DNA of 64,000 nt from Scopulibacillus daqui (GTDB lineage: Bacteria > Bacillota > Bacilli > Bacillales > Sporolactobacillaceae). Both the position numbers and the translations under genes were made by a program. The stretch is from assembly GCF_016908855.1 (NCBI RefSeq), contig NZ_JAFBER010000008.1, forward strand, positions 49,774 to 113,773, given 5' to 3'. Positions 26,391 to 34,818 of the stretch are shown here, one piece after another (position 1 is the stretch's first letter; every line of letters begins with the position of its first letter). The notes under the pieces were generated by a model. The model was not told the DNA's origin. It searched no databases and saw nothing but the letters and a program-made list of their open reading frames with translations.

Positions 26391-26768
26391 CTATCCTTTA
26401 ATAAAAGCGATAATAACCAATAACCAACTGACAAGAAAGGCAACTCCGCCAATAGGCGTAATCGGACCGAATGCAGATATTTGAGTGGTGCTGAGCATAT
26501 AAAGACTTCCAGAAAACAGTATGATGCCAATAAGCATGATCCAACCCGCCCAATTTAGGAGCGAAGATTGACCTTGGAAAGCCGTCATTGAAAGAATCCC
26601 CACTATAATTAAGCCAATGGCGTGCATCATTTGATATTGAACGCCTGTTTCGAACACACTGAGATGCTGTTCGCCGATTTTCGCTTTCAAAATATGGGCG
26701 CCGAAAGCACCAAGTGCTACGGAAAGAAAAGCTAAGGCGCTTCCCAAAATAATAAAGAGCTTGGACAT
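26391..26768 (-). CDS. ywdK: DUF423 membrane protein YwdK
   Basis: A 125-residue protein with four hydrophobic helices. The DUF423 pattern is clear: GSALAFLSVALGAFGAHILK near the start, then FETGVQYQMMHAIGLIIVG, FSGSLYMLSTT and PITPIGGVAFLVSWL. Function unknown; integral membrane. I start at the internal ATG giving MSKLFII because the upstream GTG is adjacent to the AGAAGGG ribosome site. YwdK lies near gerQ (ywdL) in B. subtilis, consistent with this neighbourhood. Confidence 0.92.
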   Translation of the reverse strand: MSKLFIILGSALAFLSVALGAFGAHILKAKIGEQHLSVFETGVQYQMMHAIGLIIVGILSMTAFQGQSSLLNWAGWIMLIGIILFSGSLYMLSTTQISAFGPITPIGGVAFLVSWLLVIIAFIKG

Positions 26769-26892
26769 CACTTCTCTCACCCTTCTGTATAGGTACTTTA
26801 GTTTGGCCGCATATTCATCATATCATATTCTTTCCAATTTAATCCCGCCAAGCTCTGCAAATTCACAAAAATGAAAGAAAAACGATATATTT

Positions 26893-26917
26893 ATAAGGCC
26901 GTCCAAGACGGCCTTAT
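26893..26917 (-). terminator. Hairpin at end of the following small gene
   Basis: ATAAGGCCGTC and GACGGCCTTAT form a perfect 11-bp stem with a 3-base loop that covers the stop codon of the 94-residue gene. The T-run after it on the minus strand is poor. Confidence 0.6.
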
Positions 26918-27198
26918 CTGCTTTGTAAATGAAAGCTGAGGATTTCCTTAAGCTTTTCCGGATGACGGCTGGTGTAAATATGATAATAATCGCCATCACA
27001 GACAGCTTTGTAAGATGAAAATCCATGTTCAGCCAAAAAGTCATTTATATCATCAATCGTTTCATTTCCACTAAACAATTTTTTCATACCGACAAATTCG
27101 CCATTTACATAAACATCATATCTGTCTTTTTTGTCAAAAAAAGTATTCCAATCATCTGTTTGGAAATCTTCTATAAAAGGTGTATCATCTAATGACAT
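26914..27198 (-). CDS. Small uncharacterised acidic protein
   Basis: A 94-residue soluble protein that I do not recognise. It is acidic at the N-terminus (MSLDDTPFIEDFQTDDWNTF), has a predicted beta segment YDVYVNGEFVGM, and later YHIYTSRHPEKLKEIL. It contains no signal, membrane segment or known motif. AAAGGAG lies 8 bases upstream of the chosen ATG, a convincing ribosome site; an earlier ATG overlaps that site. The coding frame and ribosome site make it very likely real. It is transcribed alone. Confidence 0.72.
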   Translation of the reverse strand: MSLDDTPFIEDFQTDDWNTFFDKKDRYDVYVNGEFVGMKKLFSGNETIDDINDFLAEHGFSSYKAVCDGDYYHIYTSRHPEKLKEILSFHLQSR

Positions 27199-27340
27199 AA
27201 AGAATACTCCTTTCATTTACAATTTAACCTCCCATCCCATGAATATTAGTGTTAATCTCTGGCACTTGCCTCGAAAAAATTGGTATGAGAGATATATGCT
27301 TTTTTTAGACAGACTATGAATAGATTTATGTAAATGATAC

Positions 27341-27371
27341 AAAAAAAGCCGTTCTCAATAAGAGAACAGCT
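27341..27371 (-). terminator. Terminator of DUF1499 gene
   Basis: Minus-strand AGCTGTTCTC pairs with GAGAACGGCT (one mismatch), followed by seven T. Confidence 0.88.
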
Positions 27372-27409
27372 GTGAGTGATGCATCTCAATTTAACTGCAA
27401 ATGAGCATT

Positions 27410-27817
27410 TTATTCATTTTCCGGAACAGCTTCCAGAAATCGGGCAACAACCGATTGCATCCACCTTTTATTTGCTCCGAAATCGGCAAACCCTACCCGC
27501 GACACTGAACGAAAATGAATTTCCTTTTGCTGATCATCAAAATAAAATTCAGCATCATGATAAAACTCTAAAATAGGCGTTCTAAATTCAACATATATAT
27601 ATTGATCAGCCTGCTCTTTAATTTCAGTCTTAGGCAATGATTTTATCGTATGAATGAGCAATTCCTTTGCCTGTGAAAGCGTGAGTGATTGATAAGAAAT
27701 CGGAAGCATTTTACGATTCAAGTCCGGGTGTTCCGTGGAAACACAGTTGAACTTTCTAGGACATGGGGCAAGCTTGCCTTCATGTATCCCCAATAGACTA
27801 TTTTTTTCTTTCGCCAT
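27410..27817 (-). CDS. DUF1499 protein
   Basis: A 135-residue protein of the DUF1499 family, recognised from the N-terminal GKLAPCPRKFNCVSTEHPD block with two Cys, the YIYVEFRTPILEFYHDAEFYFD strand pair and the RSVSRVGFADFGANKRWMQ signature near the C-terminus. The family is widespread in bacteria and plants; function unknown. There is no obvious signal peptide or membrane anchor here. It lies between a free-standing small gene and fdhD, all on the same strand, with a separate terminator. Confidence 0.88.
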   Translation of the reverse strand: MAKEKNSLLGIHEGKLAPCPRKFNCVSTEHPDLNRKMLPISYQSLTLSQAKELLIHTIKSLPKTEIKEQADQYIYVEFRTPILEFYHDAEFYFDDQQKEIHFRSVSRVGFADFGANKRWMQSVVARFLEAVPENE

Positions 27818-27911
27818 GTCTTTTCATCATCCTTACCGCAAGCTCGTAATGGGTTCTGGAAACATAACTAATTATAGTTCTCAAGCCCTGCAATGGTCAA
27901 TGAACTTAACT

Positions 27912-28703
27912 TTATTGACATATTATCCTGTCAGAATGTGTATATACATTCATCTTGCTTTCCCGAATAAATCCCGCCACTGTGATATTAAGATCTACAG
28001 CTGTTTTTAACGCTAAATCTGTCGGCGCTGATTTCGACAATAAGATCCCGATGCCCATTTTTGACACCTTCAACAGTACTTCTGAAGATATACGGCCGCT
28101 GAACGCAATAACGCAGTCTTTAACATTTAATTGATTTGTTAATATGTAGCCAAATAATTTATCCAATGCGTTATGGCGGCCTATATCTGTCCTTGCTGCA
28201 ATAATTTTATCCGGGTGGCAAAGCGCAGCGTTATGAACGCCGCCCGTTTCAAAAAATATTTCGGAACGGGCATTCAAGGCTTTCATTAACCGGAAACACT
28301 GTTCTTGAGTTATCTTTGTCTTTGACATCACTGTTTTGGCGGTTGCTGCATCGGTTTTAAAATAAAATTGCCGGCTTTTTCCGCAGCAAGATCCGATCAA
28401 CCGTTTCGACATATCAGAAGGAGCTATGGGTTGAGGATTTTTCAGTTCGACATAGATAAACCCTTGATTTTCATTTATTGACATAGATTGAACATCTTCA
28501 ATGGTACGAATAACGCCTTCAGACGCTAAAAAACCGACGGCAAGTTCTCGAACATCCGCCGGAGAGCAAACCAATGTTGCAAATTCTTGCCCATTAAGGA
28601 TAACTGTAAGCGGCACTTCTCGAGCGATCGATTCTTCTTCTTGGATGATTCGATGATTAACGATTTTTTTTAAAGGCCACTTGCTTATCAGCGGTTTATT
28701 CAT
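27912..28703 (-). CDS. fdhD: Formate dehydrogenase accessory sulfurtransferase FdhD
   Basis: FdhD transfers sulfur from a cysteine desulfurase to the molybdenum cofactor of formate dehydrogenase. The 263-residue protein shows the conserved CSPADVRELAVGFLASEG block, the two-Cys active loop IGSCCGKSR near residue 113, FFETGGVHNAAL, the TDIGRHNALDKLFGY block and AFSGRISSEVLLK. The start ATG has AAAGGTGA 5 bases upstream and lies 5 bases after the end of the SLAP gene, so both are probably cotranslated. No formate dehydrogenase gene lies in this window, so its partner is encoded elsewhere. Confidence 0.95.
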   Translation of the reverse strand: MNKPLISKWPLKKIVNHRIIQEEESIAREVPLTVILNGQEFATLVCSPADVRELAVGFLASEGVIRTIEDVQSMSINENQGFIYVELKNPQPIAPSDMSKRLIGSCCGKSRQFYFKTDAATAKTVMSKTKITQEQCFRLMKALNARSEIFFETGGVHNAALCHPDKIIAARTDIGRHNALDKLFGYILTNQLNVKDCVIAFSGRISSEVLLKVSKMGIGILLSKSAPTDLALKTAVDLNITVAGFIRESKMNVYTHSDRIICQ

Positions 28704-28708
28704 AGCAA

Positions 28709-29083
28709 TCACCTTTTCAGGTCCAGATGCCAATCTGAGAACTCTGGTTCGCATAGAATACAATGCTTTGGAAATATAAATGTCCACGGCATACTCGTAT
28801 ACGCCGGCAGATCCAATTGATAATCCGCAAAGTGAAATTCAGCCACTTTTCGATTCTTTTCACAGTACATCAGCGTAAATGGCAGCGACACTTGATTTTG
28901 AGTGAAATTCTCAATTAAAACTGTAGCTAAAATATCTTGTTGATAATTTTTTGCGACACGAATATTTTGGAAAGTAAGTTCATCACTTCCCCGGCTTCTC
29001 CGAAAAATCATTTCTACCAAATGACGATCTGTTTCAGACAGGGCCTTTTTCCACTTTTCATGTAACAATAACTGCTGCTTCAT
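28709..29083 (-). CDS. Single SLAP-domain protein
   Basis: A 124-residue protein consisting of one SLAP domain: LHEKWKKALSETDRHLVEMIF at the start, then VAKNYQQDILATVLIENFTQNQVSL, and the diagnostic P-x-x-T-S-M-P-W-T-F-I-F-P segment near residue 94 followed by EPEFSDWHLDL. The domain occurs, often duplicated, in Bacilli and is named from proteins linked to accessory-Sec S-layer export; its biochemical role is not established. No signal peptide is visible. Its ribosome site (GAGGGGG, 12 bases from the ATG) lies inside a predicted hairpin. It is directly followed by fdhD. Confidence 0.75.
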   Translation of the reverse strand: MKQQLLLHEKWKKALSETDRHLVEMIFRRSRGSDELTFQNIRVAKNYQQDILATVLIENFTQNQVSLPFTLMYCEKNRKVAEFHFADYQLDLPAYTSMPWTFIFPKHCILCEPEFSDWHLDLKR

Positions 29084-29089
29084 TTTTAT

Positions 29090-29128
29090 TCACAGCCCCC
29101 TCATATAAAAATTGAGGACCAGCTGTGA
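29090..29128 (-). promoter_or_regulatory. Hairpin covering the SLAP-gene ribosome site
   Basis: Minus-strand TCACAGC pairs with GCTGTGA and, inside, CCTCA pairs with TGAGG; the Shine-Dalgarno run GAGGGGG is part of the closing arm. It may limit translation of the SLAP-fdhD pair or act as a weak attenuator between terC and these genes. Confidence 0.5.
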
Positions 29129-29152
29129 TGCTAGTCCCATATGAGCTTATAA

Positions 29153-29863
29153 TTAATGATTTTCTTGGAGTTTAGGATGCTTTTTCTTCTTTCTATTTTC
29201 GTTCTTCATCTTTCTTCTCTTATTTAAAAGCAAGCCGGCGGCGACAACAACAACTGCCAAGGTCAACTCAAGAAATTTATCATAAGGGAATCCTTGATTA
29301 ATAAACCATTGGTCAACCGCTTCATCACCTAAGATCATTTCACCGGAAGTGTAGCCAAGCAGTGCTGCGCCAATTATAACAATGATAGGGAAACGGTTCA
29401 TCAACTTCATAAGAAGCTTGCTTCCCCATACAATGAGCGGAATGCTGACAGCTAACCCGACTATAATAAGAAAAATATTATTATGGGCGGCTCCTGCGAC
29501 TGCAACAACATTATCTAAGCTCATGACAAAATCCGCCACAACAATCGTCCGGATGGCACCCCAAATATTTGAACTTGCTTTAAGGTCTGTATCTTCTTCT
29601 TCGATTAATAAGTTAATGGCCATATATATTAATAATATTCCGCCGATAATCTTTACAAACGGAATTTCCAGCAGCCATACAGCCGCAAAAGTAAGCGCGA
29701 TTCTTAAAATAATTGCGCCAAAGCTGCCCCAGAAAATCGCTTTATTTTGCTGTCCGCTAGGCAAATTGCGGCAAGCTAATGCAATCACAACAGCATTATC
29801 GCCGCTTAACACAACGTTTATTAGAATAATCTCTAATAAACCGAGGATAAATGAGCCGTCCAA
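29153..29863 (-). CDS. TerC family membrane protein (YjbE-like)
   Basis: A 236-residue integral membrane protein with seven or eight helices. The TerC hallmark blocks are present: NVVLSGDNAVVIALACRNLP near residue 16, with the acidic residues thought to bind metal, and FVMSLDNVVAVAGAAHNN near residue 112, the repeated counterpart. The C-terminus is a short, strongly basic tail. Bacillus TerC relatives (YceF, YkoY, YjbE) take part in manganese export and metal supply to exported proteins; metal specificity here is inferred. No yybP-ykoY manganese riboswitch is present upstream. Confidence 0.88.
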   Translation of the reverse strand: MDGSFILGLLEIILINVVLSGDNAVVIALACRNLPSGQQNKAIFWGSFGAIILRIALTFAAVWLLEIPFVKIIGGILLIYMAINLLIEEEDTDLKASSNIWGAIRTIVVADFVMSLDNVVAVAGAAHNNIFLIIVGLAVSIPLIVWGSKLLMKLMNRFPIIVIIGAALLGYTSGEMILGDEAVDQWFINQGFPYDKFLELTLAVVVVAAGLLLNKRRKMKNENRKKKKHPKLQENH

Positions 29864-29894
29864 TCACAACATCTCCTGTATAAATACTATCTAA

Positions 29895-29923
29895 AGTATA
29901 ACCCCAATACTTGTCCGTTTCAA
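29895..29923 (-). promoter_or_regulatory. Sigma-A promoter of terC
   Basis: Minus-strand TTGAAA, 17 bases, TATACT, about 30 bases before the terC start. Confidence 0.75.
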
Positions 29924-29933
29924 ATATCCAATA

Positions 29934-29967
29934 AAAAAGCCCCGATGATCATCAGCAATCATCGGGG
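29934..29967 (-). terminator. Terminator of hydroxyacid dehydrogenase gene
   Basis: Minus-strand CCCCGATGAT pairs perfectly with ATCATCGGGG around an 8-base loop, followed by C and six T. Confidence 0.92.
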
Positions 29968-29974
29968 GATCCGG

Positions 29975-30844
29975 TTAAGATTGATATAATTTATATAATG
30001 CTTGCGTGCCGCTGTCTTCTTCTCCCATGGCTGCAAGTTGTTCATAAAGGGATTTTGCCAGTTCAAGACCAGGCGTCATCATCCCCATTTCTTTTGCCGA
30101 ATTCAGGGCAATGGTTATATCTTTAATAAGGTGCTTAACGTAAAAACCTGGTTCAAAATCGCCTTTCAGCATTCTCGGACCTAGATTAGACAATGACCAG
30201 CTGCCGGCCGCTCCGGCGGTAATGCTTTTTAATACTTGATTTTCATCCAAGCCGGCCTTCTTAGCATATACCAGGGCTTCACAAACACCTATCATGTTAG
30301 AAGCTATCGTTATTTGGTTGCACATCTTCGTATGCTGGCCAGCGCCGGCCCGCCCTTGGTATACAATATTTTCTCCAATGATGCGAAATATCGGAAGCAT
30401 CTCATTAAAATCGGCTTCATCGCCGCCGGCCATAATCGACAATGTGCCTTGTTCTGCCCCGATATCCCCTCCTGATACCGGCGCATCTAACGCATGAATC
30501 TCTTTCTTCTTTGCTTCCTGATATATTTTCTCAGCGAGTTTCGGAGAAGATGTCGTCATATCAATAACGAAGCTCCCCGGCTTTGCATGATCTAAAATGC
30601 CGTTATTAAAATAAACTTCTTCGACATCCTTTGGATAGCCAACCATCGTTATAATAATATCCGATGCTTCTGCAAGAGACTTTACAGCAGGAAACCATTC
30701 AGCGCCATTTTCTACTAAAGAATGGGCTTTTTCCTTTGTGCGGTTATAGACATTGACATGATAGCCGGCAGACATGAGTTGTCCTGCCATGCCTTTCCCC
30801 ATGACGCCAGTACCGATCAAACCTATTTTTAAGCGATGATTCAA
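29975..30844 (-). CDS. ykwC: Beta-hydroxyacid dehydrogenase (YkwC-like)
   Basis: NAD(P)-dependent dehydrogenase of the 3-hydroxyisobutyrate/tartronate semialdehyde family, 289 residues. The Rossmann motif IGLIGTGVMGKGMAGQL starts near residue 6. The substrate signature DAPVSGGDIGAEQGTLSIM is near residue 122, and the catalytic Lys is in GAGQHTKMCNQI near residue 174. The length and pattern match B. subtilis YkwC. The physiological substrate is not known. It is a single-gene unit between two terminators. Confidence 0.9.
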   Translation of the reverse strand: MNHRLKIGLIGTGVMGKGMAGQLMSAGYHVNVYNRTKEKAHSLVENGAEWFPAVKSLAEASDIIITMVGYPKDVEEVYFNNGILDHAKPGSFVIDMTTSSPKLAEKIYQEAKKKEIHALDAPVSGGDIGAEQGTLSIMAGGDEADFNEMLPIFRIIGENIVYQGRAGAGQHTKMCNQITIASNMIGVCEALVYAKKAGLDENQVLKSITAGAAGSWSLSNLGPRMLKGDFEPGFYVKHLIKDITIALNSAKEMGMMTPGLELAKSLYEQLAAMGEEDSGTQALYKLYQS

Positions 30845-30895
30845 GAACTTCCCCTCCCACTTATATGTCGTATAAAAAATGAACCCTATTATCTT

Positions 30896-32371
30896 TTACA
30901 GATATTCATATGGATCAATCTTGCATTCCTTTAATGGGATGACTTTTGTTTTCCTGACAATTTTATAGCCAAACCATAAGACAAGGAAGAGCGGGATACC
31001 GAGATAGGCGACAATAAGATTCATCCAATCTATATGTCCTCCAAGGAAAGCTTGGTAGTCCTGTGCGAGCAAGATAATCAAACATACAGCGAACCCAAAT
31101 ATCGGTCCGAACGGATACCATTTTGCACGGTATGGCAAGTCATTAACATCATATCCCTGAGCAACATAGGCCTTGCGGAAACGATAATGGCTGACGGCAA
31201 TGCCAATCCAAAATATAAATCCTGTAACCCCCGCAGCATTTAATAACCAATTATAGATGGCGCCGTCACCGTATACAGAAGCTAGAAAAGCCAATGCGCC
31301 GATGATGGCTGTAGCCATGAGCGACCAAACCGGCACGCCGCGTTTGTTTAATTTAGCAAATATCTTCGGCGCCTGGCCGTCCTTCGCCATTGCATATAAC
31401 ATCCGCGTTGAAGCATAAAGGCTTGAATTGCCGGCTGAAAGAACTGCCGTTAAGATAACAGCATTCATCACCGAAGCCGCGAAGGCGAGTCCAGCTTTTT
31501 TGAATACTAGAGTGAACGGGCTGACCATGACACTTTCGCTCATTAGGCTCTTGTTGGTATATGGGACAATTAAACCAATCACAAGAATCGCCAAAACGTA
31601 AAAGAGCAGAATCCGCCAGAAGACGCTGCGAATCGCGCGCGGAACATTTTCCCTTGGGTTTTCACTCTCTCCTGCCGCAACACCTACTAATTCTGTACCC
31701 TGAAATGAAAATCCTGCCGCTAAGAAAATGGCAAATACTGCTGAAGCTCCCCCGTGAAACGGCGCGTCACCCATTGTAAAATTTTTAAAGCCGGCAGTGT
31801 GTCCATTTATAATGCCAAAAATCATTAATAAACCAACAATAATAAAAATAATAACAGTCGCTACTTTAATAAAGGCAAACCAATATTCGCCTTCACCGTA
31901 ACCTTTAACGGAAAGGTAATTGATAGCAAACATGATCACCAAGAATAACCCGCTCCATAATAAAGATGGGCTGTGAGGGAACCAAAATTTCATGACGAGA
32001 GCCGCGGCGGACAACTCAGTAGCTAAAGTTATCGCCCAGCTGTACCAATAATTCCAGCCAAGCGCAAAACCAAGCGAAGGATCGATAAACCGCGTGGCAT
32101 ACGTACTAAATGAACCGCTTGTCGGCATAAAAGCTGCCAATTCGCCCAAACTGGTCATGATAAAATAGACCATAACACCGATAAGAATATAGGCTAATAA
32201 CGCTCCGCCGGGACCAGCCGTGTGTATGGCAGTGCCGCTTCCAAGGAATAGTCCTGTACCGATTGAACCGCCTAAAGAAATCATAGTAAGATGCCGGGCT
32301 TTCAACCCCCTCTTTAGTTCAGTTGAAGAAGCGGATGGTGTCTGCTGAATATCGTTCGCTTGCTTCGTCAT
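30896..32371 (-). CDS. LysP-like basic amino acid permease 1 (T-box controlled)
   Basis: APC-superfamily permease of about 491 residues with 12 helices. LysP-type blocks run through it: LKRGLKARHLTMISLGGSIG, GTGLFLGSG, YFIMTSLGELAAFMPTSG, GFALGWNYWYSWAITLATEL, AGFSFQGTELVGVAAGESENP and VILTAVLSAGNSSLYASTRM. AAAGGGGTGA lies 5 bases upstream of the chosen ATG. It is a paralogue of the next gene upstream (many identical blocks). Its leader is a T-box with a probable CGC arginine specifier, so I infer arginine or another basic amino acid as substrate, whereas the paralogue answers to lysine. Specificity is inference. Confidence 0.9.
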   Translation of the reverse strand: MTKQANDIQQTPSASSTELKRGLKARHLTMISLGGSIGTGLFLGSGTAIHTAGPGGALLAYILIGVMVYFIMTSLGELAAFMPTSGSFSTYATRFIDPSLGFALGWNYWYSWAITLATELSAAALVMKFWFPHSPSLLWSGLFLVIMFAINYLSVKGYGEGEYWFAFIKVATVIIFIIVGLLMIFGIINGHTAGFKNFTMGDAPFHGGASAVFAIFLAAGFSFQGTELVGVAAGESENPRENVPRAIRSVFWRILLFYVLAILVIGLIVPYTNKSLMSESVMVSPFTLVFKKAGLAFAASVMNAVILTAVLSAGNSSLYASTRMLYAMAKDGQAPKIFAKLNKRGVPVWSLMATAIIGALAFLASVYGDGAIYNWLLNAAGVTGFIFWIGIAVSHYRFRKAYVAQGYDVNDLPYRAKWYPFGPIFGFAVCLIILLAQDYQAFLGGHIDWMNLIVAYLGIPLFLVLWFGYKIVRKTKVIPLKECKIDPYEYL

Positions 32372-32453
32372 ACCTTTCACCCCTTTGTCAATCAATTTAT
32401 TTTACGTCTAGTATAGTTTTTTATGATCATAGTAAGTTATACAAGTTGATAAA

Positions 32454-32731
32454 ATAAAAAATCCGCCTCTTCATTAAGAGACGGATTTTCCGCGGTGCCA
32501 CTCTAATAGTCCTTCAAACTGAAGAACCTCTTTTATCTGATAACGGGATGCCCCGGCAAATTCTAGTAAACATCATCATGTCGTTCAAACTGCTTCTCGA
32601 AAGTGCGGTTCATTATTTTCTAGCACCAGGCTTCCACCATCCCCGGCTCGCTAAGGCATCAAAAAATAACTACTCTCTTTCTCATCGAATGCTTTATATA
32701 TGAAACGTTTTTTTCTTCAGTTGTTTAAGAT
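32454..32731 (-). promoter_or_regulatory. T-box leader, probable CGC (Arg) specifier
   Basis: The T-box AGTGGCACCGCGG precedes a terminator (AAAATCCG/CGGATTTT plus CTCTT/AAGAG, then T-run). In Stem I an AGUA strand is followed by the helix GUUAUUUU/AAAAUAAU, and the opposing strand reads GAAC-CGC-A. By the same register as the upstream tyrosine T-box, the specifier is CGC (bases 32605-32607), arginine. Shifted readings would be ACC (Thr) or CCG (Pro); the purine after CGC favours arginine. Confidence 0.88.
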
Positions 32732-32737
32732 ATTTAA

Positions 32738-32765
32738 AGTATAAAACAAATTCTTTTTTTGTCAA
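32738..32765 (-). promoter_or_regulatory. Sigma-A promoter of T-box leader
   Basis: Minus-strand TTGACA, 16 bases, TATACT. Confidence 0.82.
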
Positions 32766-32799
32766 CTGAATATTAATGTCACATCATTCCATTTAGAAC

Positions 32800-34263
32800 T
32801 TAGTCTATTTTTGATTCAAAGTCACATTCCTTAAGAGGAATGACTTTTGTTTTTTTAATAAACTTATATCCCAGCCAAATCACTAAGAAGATCGGTATGC
32901 CGATATATGAAACAAATATCCCTTTCCAATCAATATGTCCGCCGAGAAAAGCATTATAATTCTGCCCGATGACAACAATCATACAAACAACAAAGGCAAA
33001 TATCGGTCCAAATGGAAACCATTTAGCACGATACGGCAAGTCATTTAAATCGCGTCCTTGGGCAACATAAGCTTTCCTGAATCGATAATGACTGACGGCA
33101 ATGCCCAGCCAAGCTATAAATCCAGATAGCCCGGAAATATTCAGGAGCCACGTATAAACGATGCCGTCTCCGAAAATGGACGCAAGAAAGGCAAATGCGC
33201 CAATTAAAGCAGTAATGATAAGCGCCCAGACCGGCACGCCGCGTTTGTTAACTTTTGTTAGAAAACGGGGGGCTTTTCCCTCTTTGGCCAGCGCATAAAG
33301 CATACGTGTTGATGCATATAGTCCAGAGTTCCCCGCCGACAATACAGCAGTTAAAATAACCGCGTTCATCACGGATGCCGCAAAAGCAAGCCCCGCTTTT
33401 TTAAAGACTAGAGTAAACGGGCTGACCATAACGTTTTCGCTTGCCAGACTTTTATTCGTATAAGGAATAATTAAGCTGATGACCAAAATCGATAATATAT
33501 AGAACAACAGTATGCGCCAAAAAACACTTTTCATTGCCCGGGGAACAGTTTTTTCGGGATCTGCACTTTCACCGGCGCTGACACCTAAAAGTTCAGTGCC
33601 CTGGAAGGAGAACCCCGCAGCTAAGAAGATGCCGAAGGTTGCCAAGATCCCGCCGTGAAACGGCGCATCACCGATTGTAAAGTTTTTCAAACCTACTGTG
33701 TCGCTGTGAAAAATCCCGAGGATCATTAATATGCCGACAATAAGAAAGATAATAACAGTCGCTACTTTTACAAAGGCGAACCAATATTCGGACTCGCCGT
33801 AGGATTTAACAGATAAATAGTTAAGAATAAAAATAATAGCTAAAAACAAAGCACTCCATAATATAGATGGGCTGTGCGGAAACCAAAATTTCATAACCAG
33901 CGTCGCCGCAGAAAGTTCCGCTGCAATAGTAATAGCCCAGTTAAACCAATAATTCCATCCTAACGCAAAACCAAAGGCCGGATCGACAAATCTCGCAGCA
34001 TAAGTGCTGAAAGAACCGCTCGTCGGCATATAAGCGGCAAGTTCTCCTAAGCTGGTCATGAGAAAATATACCATAATACCGATAATAAGATACGCTGTCA
34101 GCGCACCGCCGGGTCCGGCCGAATGAACCGCACCGCCGCTTGCCAAGAAAATGCCGGTGCCAAGAGCTCCGCCCAGTGAAATCATCGTTAAGTGCCGAGC
34201 TTTCAGTCCTCTTTTTAACTCATTTGATTCATTTTCGGGTTGACTATCATCCATTAACATCAT
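32800..34263 (-). CDS. lysP: Lysine permease LysP (lysine-riboswitch controlled)
   Basis: A 487-residue APC permease with 12 helices, very similar in length and block order to E. coli LysP: LKRGLKARHLTMISLGGALG, MTSLGELAAYMPTSGSFSTY, NYWFNWAITIAAELSAAT, GFSFQGTELLGVSAGESADP, NAVILTAVLSAGNSGLYAST and a closing YKFIKKTKVIPLKE. The ATG used has AAGGAG about 6 bases upstream; a longer frame starts inside the leader. A full lysine riboswitch with terminator lies just upstream, so lysine is the probable substrate. It is a close paralogue of the downstream permease but keeps separate RNA control. Confidence 0.93.
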   Translation of the reverse strand: MMLMDDSQPENESNELKRGLKARHLTMISLGGALGTGIFLASGGAVHSAGPGGALTAYLIIGIMVYFLMTSLGELAAYMPTSGSFSTYAARFVDPAFGFALGWNYWFNWAITIAAELSAATLVMKFWFPHSPSILWSALFLAIIFILNYLSVKSYGESEYWFAFVKVATVIIFLIVGILMILGIFHSDTVGLKNFTIGDAPFHGGILATFGIFLAAGFSFQGTELLGVSAGESADPEKTVPRAMKSVFWRILLFYILSILVISLIIPYTNKSLASENVMVSPFTLVFKKAGLAFAASVMNAVILTAVLSAGNSGLYASTRMLYALAKEGKAPRFLTKVNKRGVPVWALIITALIGAFAFLASIFGDGIVYTWLLNISGLSGFIAWLGIAVSHYRFRKAYVAQGRDLNDLPYRAKWFPFGPIFAFVVCMIVVIGQNYNAFLGGHIDWKGIFVSYIGIPIFLVIWLGYKFIKKTKVIPLKECDFESKID

Positions 34264-34333
34264 TTGACTCTCCTTTTCCTTTAGAAGGTGTTCAAATTGA
34301 ACACACACTTTTAAACTCTGGGAAGGAGAAGGG

Positions 34334-34588
34334 TAAAAAAATACCGCCGAAGCTCTCGACGGTATCGAAGACCCTCATCATACCTTCCATCGATAGCTCA
34401 ACACGCGGGTATTGCCCGCGTGACAGTTCTGTCCCTATTCGGTAACAGCCCCAGCCTGTCCAGTAAGAGAAACCTGAACAAACTTCGGCGATTTTTCCTT
34501 TCATGCAGATTCATAAACTTCTCTTTGTCTCCTCTGCATTACTCATAAAAACCGCGACCTCTACCTCACCTTACTTATATGATGAGGA
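34334..34588 (-). promoter_or_regulatory. Lysine riboswitch (L box) with terminator
   Basis: Minus strand shows the conserved L-box segments in order: GAGGTAGAGGTCGCGG, AAAGGAAAAATCGCCGAAG, GGACAGGCTGGGGCTGTTACC, GAACTGTCACGCGGGC and TTGAGCTATCGATGG. P1 is closed by CCTCATCAT with ATGATGAGG. It is followed by a terminator ATACCGTCGA/TCGGCGGTAT and seven T. High lysine should end transcription before lysP. Confidence 0.93.
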
Positions 34589-34772
34589 TTTTATATCTAT
34601 TCAATTAAGAATATATTGGTGCCTTAATATTAGCCGGCATATATCTAAATGTTTAATAGCAAGATCTTTTAATATCATAACATAGAGAAGTTTATTTTTA
34701 AAAGGGTTAATATAAAATGGGATGCATTCCCAAACAAAGGCAGATTTCAAGGGATATATCTCAATCATCAAC
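34589..34772. other. Short intergenic stretch upstream of the lysine riboswitch
   Basis: AT-rich; carries the presumed riboswitch promoter (minus-strand TATAAA near 34596) and otherwise nothing I can assign. Confidence 0.4.
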
Positions 34773-34802
34773 AAAAGCCTCTTCTCAAGATGAGAAAGAG
34801 GC
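34773..34802 (-). terminator. Terminator of DUF4383 gene
   Basis: Minus-strand GCCTCTTTCTCA pairs with TGAGAAGAGGC (one bulge), followed by TTTT. Confidence 0.8.
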
Positions 34803-34818
34803 CAGCCAGATTATTTTA

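Noticed and set aside
29864..29974. Manganese (yybP-ykoY) riboswitch upstream of the TerC gene
   Set aside because: Only about 70 bases separate the promoter region from the previous terminator and no conserved riboswitch core is present.
34264..34308. Longer LysP start inside the leader
   Set aside because: The extra residues come from the riboswitch leader, and AAGGAG is spaced for the downstream ATG.
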